This document shows positions 31,866-44,050 of a DNA stretch of 64,000 nucleotides, piece after piece; position 1 is the stretch's first letter; every line of letters starts with the position of its first letter. Location: positions 49,318,960-49,382,959 of the forward strand of contig CM057839.1 in assembly GCA_030068075.1 (NCBI GenBank), given 5' to 3'. The stretch is from Paguma larvata (Eukaryota; Chordata; Mammalia; Carnivora; Viverridae). Below the pieces are notes generated by a model. That model was not told the DNA's origin and did not search any database. It saw only the letters and a program-made list of their open reading frames with translations. The position numbers were made by a program, and so were the translations under genes.

Positions 31866-34800
31866 TCATGAAACTTCACATATATGTATGAATACAAATG
31901 AAAAGAATTTAAGACTGCAAACTAGAATGTATTTCCTATGGAACCATTTATTCTAGGCTGCATTCTTTTTCTCAAACACTTCTTGAGTGTGCACCAGGTG
32001 CCACACTATCTGGTGGCACTAGTAATAAAGAAAGCTAGGCACGGGCGTTGGCCTCATGAGACTTGCATTATTTTACACCGTAACAGCATGCAATTCCCAG
32101 CATGCTTTTGCAGGCTAGTTGCTCTAATATCTTATATAAGAAATGTTTGGAAAGCTACAATATTAGGATGTAAACAGCTCCCTGGTATAACAGAAAGAAT
32201 GTCGTGCATAGATTGTTTTTCTTTTGTTTGCTTATTTTTGGAAATCAGATTTTTGTCTTGCTCATAAAATGAGGAAATGAAATCTTGATTTATCTCAAAA
32301 TCAACAGAGTATGAAGGATGCACAAATCACAGTTCAATACCCATTATGTGTTCCAAATCTGTTTAATGGATAGACTCACAAATTCTGAAAACTGTAAAAA
32401 CAAAAGGTTCTTTCTTTAAGCACAACAATTACATAAGCAGAAAAATAACAAAATATTATCCTTCTTTCATATAAAAATAAACATAAGAAATGACAAGTTA
32501 GCTCAGCAGCCTATTAATAACCACCATGGATAGGTGATAAAACATTTCTCTAGTGCTGACATGGGGAGTATGAGTGTGTATGGGGGAATGAATACATGTC
32601 ACTGAACAATATAAGCACAGTGGAAGATTCGGAAGGCTACTCATATGAATCAATTTGAGCTTCTGAATCAGTTTGGAAATGCAAATGAAATAAAAAGCAA
32701 GTATGGCAAAACACACACACACATACATGAATTATTCCCTTAAGACCATAAAACAAGGGTATTATGCATTCTACCTAAAGCAACGACTAGGTCTCCACCA
32801 TGAAGGAAATCTTCTTTTAGCCTGTCTAAACAAGAGAAATCATTTACCTGTTCATATAAATATTTGTTCTGTGTTTGGACAATATGTAATTCAAGAGGAA
32901 ACAGAAGCTTATTTTGCAAGGGGATCTATGCCTTTTCATATTTTATTCTGATGACTGTGTCATTGACAGCATTATCAATAAACACTTATGAAGCCAACAA
33001 AATTGTAGCCGTAAGGGCAAAAATCATATTGCTGTATGTCAATTGCTCAATTCAAAGACTTTGAAATTGTTCAGAGCTTGTGAATGTTTCTAGAACTCTG
33101 GCAGATAACACTGCCACCCGTTTACCAAAGGATTCATCTCCACTGTCCTTGTGCCAGGCACAGTGGTTGGTGTGAAAACAAGTTCACAGTCTAATGTTCA
33201 AAATGGACAGTAAAAAATAGCAGATCTTATCACCTATAGTTATGCCACGGGAATATCTAATTGTATTCAGAGAATATTAACAAAAGTTTTCTAAATGTAA
33301 AAGCCTCATAATTGTGACAAAAATCAGAATTCCCTAAATAAAAAATTAGTATCGATGAAAGCAAACAGGAAAGAGAAGAAAAGCATTCCATAAGATCTTG
33401 GAGGGAAACCAAGTAAGATTAAACAGAAAGAATAATTATTGTGTGAATTTCTTTGGATCTTTGATTCTGAAGGCTTCCTTAAATTGTACTAATGTACTAT
33501 TTTTTTTTTTTTGATGTAGCTTTGGATATATCATATAGCAGAAGTGTTTTAGCCTCCCTGATAAGATTAACATTGTGTTTACAGAAACTCTTGTACTCTT
33601 CACCTAGGCAAGGAAAGCATGAGTACTCTTTGAAACCAGATAAGTATCTCCCATTTGGCATTTGACAAAAGGTTTCCTTAAAAAAAAAGAAAAAACAAAT
33701 TTAAATCATTAGTAACTTCACTGTGTATATCTTGAATGGTGATAGAGGATTATGAAGTGTCCGAGAATAGCACCTTTTGAGACTTTATCTATTTTTTAAT
33801 AAAAGACCATTCCTAGGACACTAATGGACCACTTTTTTCGGGCGCTAGGTCTGAGCATTTCCCAAGACCAGGGAAAAGGAAGTGCGGCTCCAAGACACAT
33901 ACAGTCTTCTCACTTACCTGCTCTTTCCGGGCAAGTCCTCATTTTATGGAGATCTGTTACTAATTATTAGAAGTAAGTAAAGGCACATCCAAAAAACAAC
34001 AAACCAGGTTTAGACAAATCTTGCAAATTCTTACAATGATTGGCCCTGGCTTACCTAGGGGCCCACAAAAGGTTGTTGAACGAACGAATGATATGTATTC
34101 CATAGTGCTTCCTTCCTCCAAGAATTTAATTGGAAATGAGGGGGAAATTTTTATTCCTTAATATGCAACAACAGACTGTGGCCAAAGAGTAAGAATCTCA
34201 GCTTTCAGGGAGAAATCAGCTTTTGGCCTATATCTGGATCTATTTCCAATTCAGATATAAAGTAGAGGAGTGTTTTTTAATTCTTCTAGTCATAGAGATG
34301 GACAACTTGAGCAAGGTGGGCTAAGAGGTAGAGGGTGGGGAAAGGTGTGGAGAAAAACATGACTGTAACTATGTAAATGGTTTGAACTATTATTTCTTCA
34401 TAATAGGATTTGAACTTTGTAATAGTATTTCTTTCTCTGTAAGGAAGCTGGGGGAAGCACTGAACAGGCCACTCATAAAACACCAGTTTATAAAACCACC
34501 ACATCCCAACCACACTTTGTAGTTAAGAGTCATTTCCCATGATGAAAAGAATACTTGAGTCTTTAGGATGCAGCCTAGGGTAGAACTGACCTGTATCTAA
34601 GAGGACATTATTCCCAAATAGCCAAACTTCTCTTTCCTTGACAATACTTTTTCTCCCTAAATCATCAATCTTTCAACCACTTCCAATTCTTCTCTTACCA
34701 TTTCAGCCATAAATTTCCAACATTCTTCAGATTCTGCCCGTAAATCACAAAATTCTTAAGCCACCACTGCCTCAGTCATATAGCTTCCATCATGTTTATG

Positions 34801-36874
34801 TTTGTCACTGTAACACCAATGTCAGTCATCTCTTTAGCTTCTAGTGCCTTTGTGCCACCCTTCCCTCACATGCAGTACACCTCCCTTAGTGGTGCTACAG
34901 CTTTCCCCTCAGCTGTGGTCTCACTGCCATTTTGGTGAAGATCAACAGAACTGCTCACACAGTACAAAGAAAAAGAACTCCTCAAATCTTTTCTGTACCG
35001 AGGTCTCACACATTCACAAAATTCAAATTTTAAAACTAGAGAAATTGTATACAAAGTATTTGACGGAAGAGAAACTCTTAACTGAATAACTGGAAGTTCT
35101 CTCCAAGTCTCAAAATTGAATTATCATTACTAATTTTCCTTTCCTGTTTACCTCTATCAAAGGAAATAGAAGGTAGTTACCATGACACTTCTTAAAAATC
35201 CAAAAATTTGCAAATTTTCTGGACCTAAAAAACCACCATAATTATTTACTGGCTATTTTATTTATTTGCAGAGAACAGGGTGCAAGTATCATGGTAGGAA
35301 GTAATTAGGTCTAGGCATCCAAAAATCTTAGAAACTAGAGGACAAATGCATTTAAAACACCATACATGCAGAAATCATGAATAGATTAATCCCTTTACCC
35401 TGCAGATTGTGTCTTCACCAAGCACTCAACTTCATGATTTATTACAGCTCTTGACTTAGACTGGTTTTACACAGTATACACAATACTGGGAACCCACATT
35501 GACTAAAAGCAGTCTCAAAATCCTTTCCTAAATCATTTTAAGAGATGGAAATAATGTAAATAGGCCTCAGATAGTCAGTAATCCTGATAAAGATTTAAAA
35601 CTTCCCATTCTTTCAATGACTTTGACCACTGAATAATTAAGACCCTTTTCCTGAATGCTATCCTAGTGATATCTACTATGTGTTCAATTCAGATTGAAGT
35701 TCTGTTTATGGATTTTAATCCTATCAAGTTCCTTTTGGTGACCTATTTGACTTCCTTATTATTATAATAGGCAGGGGGTTGGTCAATGGACCAGGTTTGA
35801 ACTTCTGTTTTTACTATTTTCTAGATAATACCAAACTTCTCTGAAATATTTGCTTCCACTATATTTCAACTATTTCACAAGTAGTAAAATTCTCACAATA
35901 AGCTTCTCCTAAGTATCTCACTCCTTTAGTTGCAAACCATATTATTCTTTAAAATTTTCTTATAAATGAATAAACTTAATTTTTTTTTCTTTAAGCAATT
36001 TAGAATGAGATCATGGATGCTTTTTGAAAATTTATTTTCCATTTCTATTAGTCAGCCATCAAATTTTACCCATCTGGTGTTTCAAATTTGTCTTCAAAAG
36101 GTGAAGGGTGAGAACAGTTATAATTTATAATTTTCATCACCGAGGTCTGCAATTTTTATCTGTGATACACTTAGAAATCATTGATTAATCATCTCAATGC
36201 TTTTATGAAATGAATATTATCTCTATAGTTACAGGATTTAAAATTGAAACTCTTTTTTTTTTTTTTAATAAACCTAAGAGTATTCGACTTTGAGGAGGAT
36301 TCAAATCACTGTCAGGGGAAATGTTTTAAATGTGAATTTGGTGGTACGAAGCAATTTGTCAGTGTATGGCATTGATTAACTTTGATTATTTCTTAAATTA
36401 CCTCAGGACATAATGAATATCATACATGTTTTAGGACCAATAGTCAGTGAAAAATGTTTTATTGCCAAAGTTCAACAATATTGCCTTTTAAAGGATCAGG
36501 AGATTGATTGCAGAGATCAGCAACCATGTGTTTATAAGGCTGCCAGCCTAAAATATTGATAGAACTCTTTTAAAATTTAACATATTTAGAATTTGCCATT
36601 GAAAACTTTTATGTGAGAATCTGTACTAAAAAAATCCCTAACTTTTCATTAAATCCCAAGAAAATATAAGGGAATAAAATTCATCATTATCATTCTCATC
36701 TCACTAGTAGACCAGTACACATGTTGTCTTTTCCACTTGAATTTTATATTTACTGAGAGTCAAGTATCTTCATTTTCAGGCCAACTCGTGGAAGTTTTAA
36801 TTATGTAATTTGGTAAAATATAAAATGATGAAATATGAACATAAAAAATAATAATTTGTTTTGTGATAATTATT
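31866..36874. other. Five kilobases of repeat-poor DNA
   Basis: Possible ancient relics: 31950-32040 (TCTTGAGTGTGCACCAGGTG), 33130-33190 reverse (CCTTGTGCCAGGCACAGTGG), and a C/T-rich L2-like segment at 34600-34930. Poly-T runs at 33500-33512 and 36249-36266. I found no exon, pseudogene or RNA gene. Several blocks lack any repeat signature. Confidence 0.5.
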
Positions 36875-36883
36875 ATAAATGCT

Positions 36884-37075
36884 CGCAGGGCGCCTGGGGT
36901 GGCTCAGTTGGTTGAGTGTCTGACTTGATTTCAGCTAAAGTCATGATCCCAGAGTTGTGGGACTGAGCCCTGTATCAGGCTCCACATGGAGCACAGATCT
37001 TGCTTAAGATTGCCTTTCCCTTTCCCTTTGCCCCTCTCCTTGACTCATGCTTTCTCTGAAATAAAAGTAAGTAAA
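36884..37075 (+). mobile_element. Older carnivore SINE
   Basis: Head AGGGCGCCTGGGGTGGCTCA; the body with ATCAGGCTCCACATGGAGCA is the older, non-cat-type form. Tail AAATAAAAGTAAGTAA. Flanked by ATAAATGCT at 36875-36883 and 37076-37084. Confidence 0.94.
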
Positions 37076-37084
37076 ATAAATGCT

Positions 37085-37879
37085 TTGGAAATTTTCCAAA
37101 CACATGAGCTATTTAAAAAATGCTGTCAAATTAGGTGTGGGTGAAACCATTATAAGAGACTAATAATTTTAAAAGTACAGACAGATCTATCCTTGGATTA
37201 TATCACAAGTGTTTCTAAGTTCCCATCGATTGCACCAAAAACAGAAGGAAAGCAAACCCAAAATCATTCATTTCTGTTACATGAACAGGGTTTGTTTTTT
37301 TCAGAAAAAGTGAAAGCAAACATACAGAACAGTCAATATCTTTTTATTCAAATAGTAGTGAAAATAGTAATGTTGTAGGTTATAAACTAATTTGTGTATA
37401 ATTTTTGATGACTCTACATTTTGTCCTATGTCCTTGATGAGCTAACTAAAGATGCATTAATACAGAATTGATTAAAAAAATTCCACTGTAAGGTCTTAAA
37501 TCATGAGAAAAAAAATCAAACATACAAGGAATTAATTTTCTTCCAGTATTTAGGGTTCAGGAAATAAGGATTTACCACCTTAAATAGCTACTTAATAATG
37601 ATGTTCACCCTATTCTTTCAGATAATAAAGATGGCATACACAAGAGCAACAACCCAAACTCAAAGGCTATCTTAACTTATCAAAAATGCCTTTCTTTCCA
37701 CTTCTGCTTCTACTTCTCTGAGTATCTCCAAAACCTAACAGATGTAAGAACCATCTTCTCTTCTGTTTGAATACTTCATTTATATTTGTACTCTTCGACC
37801 AGATTTTTAAACATCTCTCTCCTTTACTCTAACATACCAGAACATGTTCAGAACATCTAACACTAAGACACGGCACCTT
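37085..37879. other. Unassigned DNA
   Basis: A/T-rich, nothing recognised. Confidence 0.5.
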
Positions 37880-38345
37880 GGTATATTGATTATCTTAAGC
37901 TGAAGGAATTTGGAAAACCTGCAGATGCAGGAAGGTCACTCTGGCTTCCCCCTCCCCCCCACTTCCCTGAAGCAGGTCACAAGACCCTAAGAGGTGCCCT
38001 CCCACTACCCAGAGTTAAGAAACATCCTTATCTCTAAAACAGAAGAATAAGAATCCAAATGAACAGGCCTTCCCCAATTCCCCCAGTCGACTATACTTCA
38101 CACTCTTTGCCCTATCATAGGTCTCCATGACTGTCCACTCTTCATCAAACCTAGTTTAAAAATAGTCAGGTTTAACTGTTTCTTCAGGCCTTCATTTCCT
38201 TTTGAAGGTTCCAATACCACATAAAACTTACATTAAATAAATGTGGATGCTTTTCTCCTATTACTCTTTGTCAGTTTAATTTTCAGACTGAGCCAGGAAC
38301 CCTAAGACAGTGAAGAAAAACTTATCCTCCCTTGCAAATCCAAAG
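37880..38345 (+). mobile_element. Ancient LTR, forward
   Basis: A C/T-rich central part is followed by a CATTAAATAAATGTGGATGC polyadenylation-like segment (AATAAA at 38236-38241) and a terminal TTTGTCAGTTTAATTTTCAG, AGCCAGGAACCCTAAGACAG, AAACTTATCCTCCC. This R-U5 pattern recurs in old mammalian LTRs. The left boundary is uncertain and the family not named. Confidence 0.55.
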
Positions 38346-38534
38346 GGGGGCTTGGCTAGTTATGTTCATGTGATATATTGACAAAAGGCCATTACAGGAA
38401 AACAACAATGAACCATGAACCCAAGATCTGGTTCCAATCTTTCCTTCTTATCTATAGGACTCTTGGGAAACCACTTTGGGACCTCAGTTATTTTATTTGA
38501 AATATTTGAGAGTAAAACTAGAATTAAGGTACAA

Positions 38535-38665
38535 TATACCAGACACTATTCTCCATTTATCGTTTTATTTAATTCCTACAATAGTTGTATAAGGTAAATG
38601 TTATTACCCCCATTTTACATATAAACAAACAGAGGCTTAGGAGTCAGAAGGTGGCAGAGAAGAGG
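38535..38665 (+). mobile_element. MIR fragment
   Basis: CAGACACTATTCTCCATTTA, TTTAATTCCTACAATAGTTG, TATTACCCCCATTTTACATA, ACAGAGGCTTAGGAGTCAGA. Confidence 0.85.
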
Positions 38666-39514
38666 GAAAAAAAACTAGGTCTTCTTGACCCTTACATTCA
38701 ACGAGGTAATTTGAAACTCCTTAATTGCTTAAAAAAATAAAGTAAAATGCTATTTTTTTTCTAAATTAAGCCAGATTTTGATGGCATAATTCAAATAATT
38801 TGAATATTTAACTATTTACCTACATTGTCAAGCCCAAACAAAATGACAATACAACGAGCCTAGAAACACAACAGGAAGAAGAGAAAGAGAGTTTCCCCAT
38901 CTTTTAGCATTTTTAAGCTGTTTCAGGTTGGTCACTTCACTTCTGTGAGCATTCTGACACATGTTTAATACATATGTTTATTTATACCACCATGAAAGAA
39001 AACACAAGGCCTCTGGGTCAGGAACAGCCTATTATTCACTGCAGTAAGCACATTGGTTCCTTATTCCCTACTTTTCCCCTTTGGGGCATGAAAAAAGAAC
39101 CAGATATATCCTATGCATACTACGGGGTTTTTGTTTGTTTCCCCAGCACAGGAATAGAACCCCAAAATTATGAACCTAGGAGTTTATGTAAGTTACATGC
39201 TGTCCTCTCCGCTGCCACCCTCCAGAGGAGAAACAGAAAGATTTTATCTTCATAAAGTAAACAAATTCTCACTGGGAAGAGGAAAGCAAGCATTTGGCTC
39301 CAGGGGCAATAGATTTTATTATCCCTTGAATGACAGCAGATGGTTCCACAATAAAAGAGATAAGCAGCTCTAGCTCTAATGCCCTTGAAATATGAGGAAT
39401 GAATGTATCTAGAAAAAATATTTTATTTATATATTATTCTCTGTATTTATAGCTTATCATTTATTTTGCTAAGAATATCCCAGTCATACAGCAGTACGAA
39501 AGCATCCATAATGC
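38666..39514. other. Unassigned DNA
   Basis: The 93-codon open frame at 38974-39255 and an overlapping 67-codon frame match nothing I know. Confidence 0.5.
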
Positions 39515-39600
39515 TTCCCAGCATCTCAGTATCCTTGTCTGTAAAATAAGGGAGTTGCTATACAAAGTCTCCCAATTCCGTCCATTTATGATGTTGTTAT
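39515..39600 (-). mobile_element. MIR fragment, reverse
   Basis: CAGCATCTCAGTATCCTTGT, CTGTAAAATAAGGGAGTTGC. Confidence 0.65.
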
Positions 39601-40072
39601 AGAAGTGATGGCTCTACTCGGTAAAAATACAACGGCTAGAAGAAATAAAGTTAACACATCTACAGGCAAAATGGTAAGCTGAAGAAATAACTGACCTGGA
39701 TGTTATACCTTTCATCTATCTGTGGCCTATCATTTAAAAAGTTTCAGCCCCCATGTTCTCAAGTGGTTAAATTAACAGCCTGGACTAAAATAACAAATAT
39801 TACTTTCATTTGTAAGACTATGAAAGTTCTTCTGAGTTAAAATAAATTAATACCTGTGTTTTTAAATATCTTTCCTATAATTCCATTTCCATTCTCAAAT
39901 TTACATCAATGGCTTTATTGGCCAGATTCTATAGTTGCTATGTGAAGTAAATAAATATTTTAGTCATTCATATAATTGAGGTCATGAATCTACTTTTTAT
40001 TAATTATATTTCACAGCTGGTATTGATTTTCTTTATTTTTCCAGAGAAGGCTGAGAAAGAGGACAATATTTT
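39601..40072. other. Unassigned AT-rich DNA
   Basis: Nothing recognised. Confidence 0.5.
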
Positions 40073-40232
40073 TAAACTCAAACTTTAGCATGCAACAGAA
40101 TCCTCTGAAGATCTTGCTTTGCACCGTCAGTCTCTAAGTCAATACAGCTGAGCTTATACCCAAGCACTTCCCTGTTAAAGTTCCCAGGTGATGTTAAAAC
40201 TCCTGATTAAAGGTCCCACTTGTAGAACCACT
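40073..40232 (+). mobile_element. MER5A, first of two
   Basis: CTCAAACTTTAGCATGCAAC, AGTTCCCAGGTGATGTTAAA, ending TAGAACCACTA. Forward MER5A with a diverged centre. Confidence 0.8.
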
Positions 40233-40252
40233 AACTTACAGATCTCTAGCTG

Positions 40253-40378
40253 TGTTGCTAAAACTTTAGAGAAATCACTTGGGGATCTCGGGAAAAAATA
40301 CACATTCTGATTCGGTAGGTCTGGGGTGGAGCTTGCCTTTCCGCATTTGTAACAAGCTCCCAGAGGAGGTTGCTATTC
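40253..40378 (+). mobile_element. MER5A, second copy, truncated
   Basis: TGCTAAAACTTTAGAGAAAT, CATTCTGATTCGGTAGGTCT, GGGGTGGAGCTTGCCTTTCC, GTAACAAGCTCCCAG. Same orientation as the first copy, 20 bp away, and lacking the terminal part. Confidence 0.82.
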
Positions 40379-40439
40379 CTGAGGGACAGACCACAATACA
40401 CACTTGGAATAGAAAGATTCCCAATAAGTATCACCCGGA

Positions 40440-40590
40440 AGCTGTTATACTCGCAAATCCATTGATTACCTACTATGTATCACACACTATAAAAATTCCT
40501 AGTGCCCCCAAATTGATTATACCCTGTCTATAAACTCAATAGTTTAGAGAGGAAACCAGAAAATTAAACACGTGTAAATACAATGATAAA
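40440..40590 (+). mobile_element. Ancient MIR/L2-class fragment
   Basis: ATTGATTACCTACTATGTAT, CACACACTATAAAAATTCCT, CTGTCTATAAACTCAATAGT. Confidence 0.6.
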
Positions 40591-41716
40591 AGCATAATAA
40601 AAGACATAACCTATTTATTTCTGACTAAAGGGTATGATGTTTGGAAACAGCACGGAGGGAGAGGTCTTTTCTGGAATAAATGCAAATATTATGTATTTTA
40701 CCTAAAAGGCTAAGAGAAATTAAGCCTGAGATGCAATGCGGACATTTTGAACTTGTTTGAATTAACACACCAACTAGAATATGCAAGAGGAAAACAAAAA
40801 ACAAAAACAAATAAACAAAACAAACAAAACTAGTGAGACCAGGCAAACAACCATTTTCCCTTTAAAAAGATCTAAACTTAGCTAATCAAATAAGCAGACA
40901 TGTTAAGCCCCACTTTAAAAATAAAATAAGTAAAATAAACAGGATTGTAGGTAGGGTAAATAATGCTTCACCAAGTTACTCAGATACCCAAATATGTAAG
41001 TTAATACAAATACCAGGCAGGACAAAGTAGACAAAGACATACCAGTTTTACACAGGTCCCAGGAAGAAAAGGCACCTGTGAGGTGCCAGGACCAAATTTG
41101 AAGACCTACCAGTGATCTGATTGGCTAGGAAATCTCCACCTCCAACATTCCCTGTCCTGATTGGGCACCTTCATTCTCAAGTGATGTAGGGAGTACAGTT
41201 CTGTATAATTGAAAGCCTAGGAAGAAGTATTTTCTTCTGATATAATGGAAAGTGTAAATTTCCTAAGTTTTCAGCTACCAGGGGGCTATTTTGGTTTTTG
41301 TTTGTTTGTTTTTGTTGTTGTTGTTGTTGTTTTTTTTTTTTGGTGGGTGATAGAAAATTAAAACAATCAAGCTGTGCTTCCTTTCTAAACAGAGAAATAA
41401 TTTCTAAATTAAAGCTTAAAACAGCCACGCAAATAATTAGGTATAATAGAGTCAACGCTTCAAAAAAAAATGGTTTCTGGTCTTCACAATATGAAAGTGA
41501 AATGAGTACAGATACCATTATGAATGGGGGATTTTTTTTTTAAAGATGTGCTATTTGGAGGAGGTGATGAAGACAGGGTGGAACCTCTTATCCAATAAAA
41601 GAATTGACCTTTAAGTCAGGGCAGTTGAGAAATGGCAGAGCTGAGGCTAAGGCACTGCTGAATATAGATGTATAGAGGTATCTCCTCCTCTCCTCACTGC
41701 TCTAGGTTTAACCTGA
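40591..41716. other. Unassigned, with two simple repeats
   Basis: (AAAC)n-like at 40791-40831; (GTTT)n(GTT)n followed by a T run at 41291-41340. 41040-41170 has CCTGTCCTGATTGGGCACCT-type sequence that could be an old LTR U3. The open frames (73-113 codons) run through the simple repeats. Confidence 0.5.
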
Positions 41717-41990
41717 ACCCCAAAAAGAGATGAGAGGAAAACAAATCACAGTAAACCCTTAAGGATAGAGGACAAACTGAAGGTTGATGGAGGGAGGCAA
41801 GTGGGGGATGATCTAAATAGGTGAAGGGTATTAAGGAGGGCACTGTTGTGAAGAGCATTGAGTATTGTATGTAAGTAATGAATCACTAAATTCTACTTCT
41901 GAAACCAATGTATGTTAACTGTATGTTAACTAACTGGACTGTTAATTAATCTATATATTAACATTAATTATATTAATTAATTTAAAAAGA
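41717..41990 (+). mobile_element. Carnivore L1 3' end
   Basis: Carnivore L1 3' UTR pattern: GGACAAACTGAAGGTTGATG, AATAGGTGAAGGGTATTAAG, GGAGGGCACTGTTGTGAAGA, GTAAGTAATGAATCACTAAA, TTCTACTTCTGAAACCAATG, GTATGTTAACTAACTGGACT, then an A/T-rich tail. Strongly 5'-truncated. Confidence 0.85.
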
Positions 41991-43864
41991 GAGCCAAGAG
42001 ACAACAATAAAGAATTGCAGCAACATAGCAAATGAACAAATGTGTGGAGACTTCAAGTTTAAGGGTCTTCTATCCCTTTAGAGAGTTTTGAATCTATATT
42101 TAAAAGCAAGATTCCTTAAAAAGGAAAAGCATACCTACCCTCTGCTAATGAGCTTAATGGATGCCACAATTGCCCTCGAACTGGTTTGAATTTTTTGTTT
42201 GCTTTTTGTTTTTTTGTTGTCGTTATTTGGTTTTGGTTTTAACAGATATCACCTGGACTTAGCACTATCAACTCATGCGATTTGAAGTCAGACTGTAATA
42301 ATAATGTTAATGTGCACTCTCCCTTCAAAGTCTTGATTATCCTTAGCATTTATTGAATACCTACTATGTATAAAAGATTACAATAGACACCCTCTGGGTA
42401 AACTTCATGGTAAAGCTGACAAGTCTGCAATTTAGATTACATTGCATACAATGGAACACTGAAATATCCAGAAAGCTATTGGCCAGCACTACAATGGCAT
42501 CTTCCAAGCACACGCCCTCCTCCCTCTGTCTTTGCATTAATTAACACATATGTTATAGGTGACTCATGGTTCACCACAACATCCTTGAGGCCATTTCTCA
42601 CCTCTTGTTTACTTCATTTAAATGTCAAAACTGAAGGGGATTTTGTATGTCTAGAACTGCAAGAACTGTCCCTGCTTAATGGAATAATACAAAAGCTGGA
42701 CAATTCATGGCCCTGACTTTTAGATGACTAAATGGAGAGGGGAGAATGAATATGAAATAAGCCTTTTTTTTTTTATAATGAAGCAAAAAAAAAAAAAAAA
42801 AGCATTTTTAAGAGAAGACATTACATCTCTCTCTTTTGTTTTGCTCTGTTTTGAAATACCTGTTTCTATAGTTAAACACGTAACAGTTAAAGCCCATGCA
42901 TAAAATAAAGCACAGAAAAGGAGTGTAAACATTTTCTGAGAACAGATCTTTATAGATTTTAATGTGATGTTACCTTCTATTTAAACATATGCTTGTAAGT
43001 TCACTGACTCAGAGTATATTGGATGTGTCAGAATGCAGAGTTTTAATAACTAGGAAAAAATCTCAGATAAACTCGACTCTTAGATATAAACGAAAATGTC
43101 ATTCTTTTTGCAGCTAGATTTTAATACATCCTTCAAGGTGTAAGGAGTGTGGGAAATCAATAGCAAATCCCAGGGTCCTTCTGCTGAGATATTCAAAATG
43201 TTAACTCTAATGGGAGAGATATGAGAAAAAAAAGCAGATATAACCTAGGGTTGAGCAGTTCACTCAAGACCTGGAAAAAATTATTGTGCAAAATCTAAAC
43301 CCATCTTGTGTCTTAAATAACAACACAAAAGCTTGTATTTGTCATCATAATTTCAACAAACAATATAGCCATCTTTCAGAACTGGAAGCACTGATATGAA
43401 GGTAGATAATTTTGGAGAAATTATTTTCTCTTGTTTAGTAATTATCATTAATGAAAGAAAGATTTCTTAAATACTAATAAATCAGGGTTGAATTGACTGA
43501 CCATGCATCCAAATTGCTGCATTATTCACACTGGAATTACTCCAAAGATTAGCTGCAAATTGCCCTCTAAATTGAATTTATGGTTTCATTTTTCATAACT
43601 ACTGTGTTGTGACAGATGAGAGGAATCTGAGAGGAAAATGACAGCGATGGACCCAATTTCTTAGTGCTCTATCTTCAGGATAGAGCCAAACTATCTCTAT
43701 AATTTATTTTGGCAAGCATAAAAACCTGGTTGGCTAAAATCCAGGAGATTCTACTCCATATCCCTTTCAGGAAAAGTAAAAGGTCAACACTATTTTTGTG
43801 GAGTGGAAGCTAATCAAATCGACATCCATGGAAGGAAAAGGAAATTCGCATATGTGACACAATT
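41991..43864. other. Repeat-poor DNA; candidate conserved non-coding block
   Basis: A short MIR fragment lies at 42340-42400 (AGCATTTATTGAATACCTAC). A T11/A17 hairpin lies at 42764-42801. 42930-43850 shows no repeat signature. Confidence 0.5.
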
Positions 43865-44050
43865 ATGTTCTGTGTTATACTGTTTGATTTAATCCCCACA
43901 ACAGCACTGTGGGTTAGGTAGTTGTATCCTCATTTTAGAGAAAAGAAAAATGAGATGCTGAGAGACTGGAAATCGGCCCAGGTCTGGACTTCTGGGAGGC
44001 CTATCTATCTGCTAAATCCATGCCCAGGGTCTCCTGCTATGCTGCCACTT
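43865..44050 (+). mobile_element. MIR element
   Basis: TTTAATCCCCACAACAGCAC, TGTGGGTTAGGTAGTTGTAT, CCTCATTTTAGAGAAAAGAA, GGCCCAGGTCTGGACTTCTG. Confidence 0.88.

Noticed and set aside
41177..41518. 113-codon minus-strand open frame with a Lys/Gln run
   Set aside because: Contains the translated (GTTT)n(GTT)n repeat at 41291-41340; no other protein-like feature.
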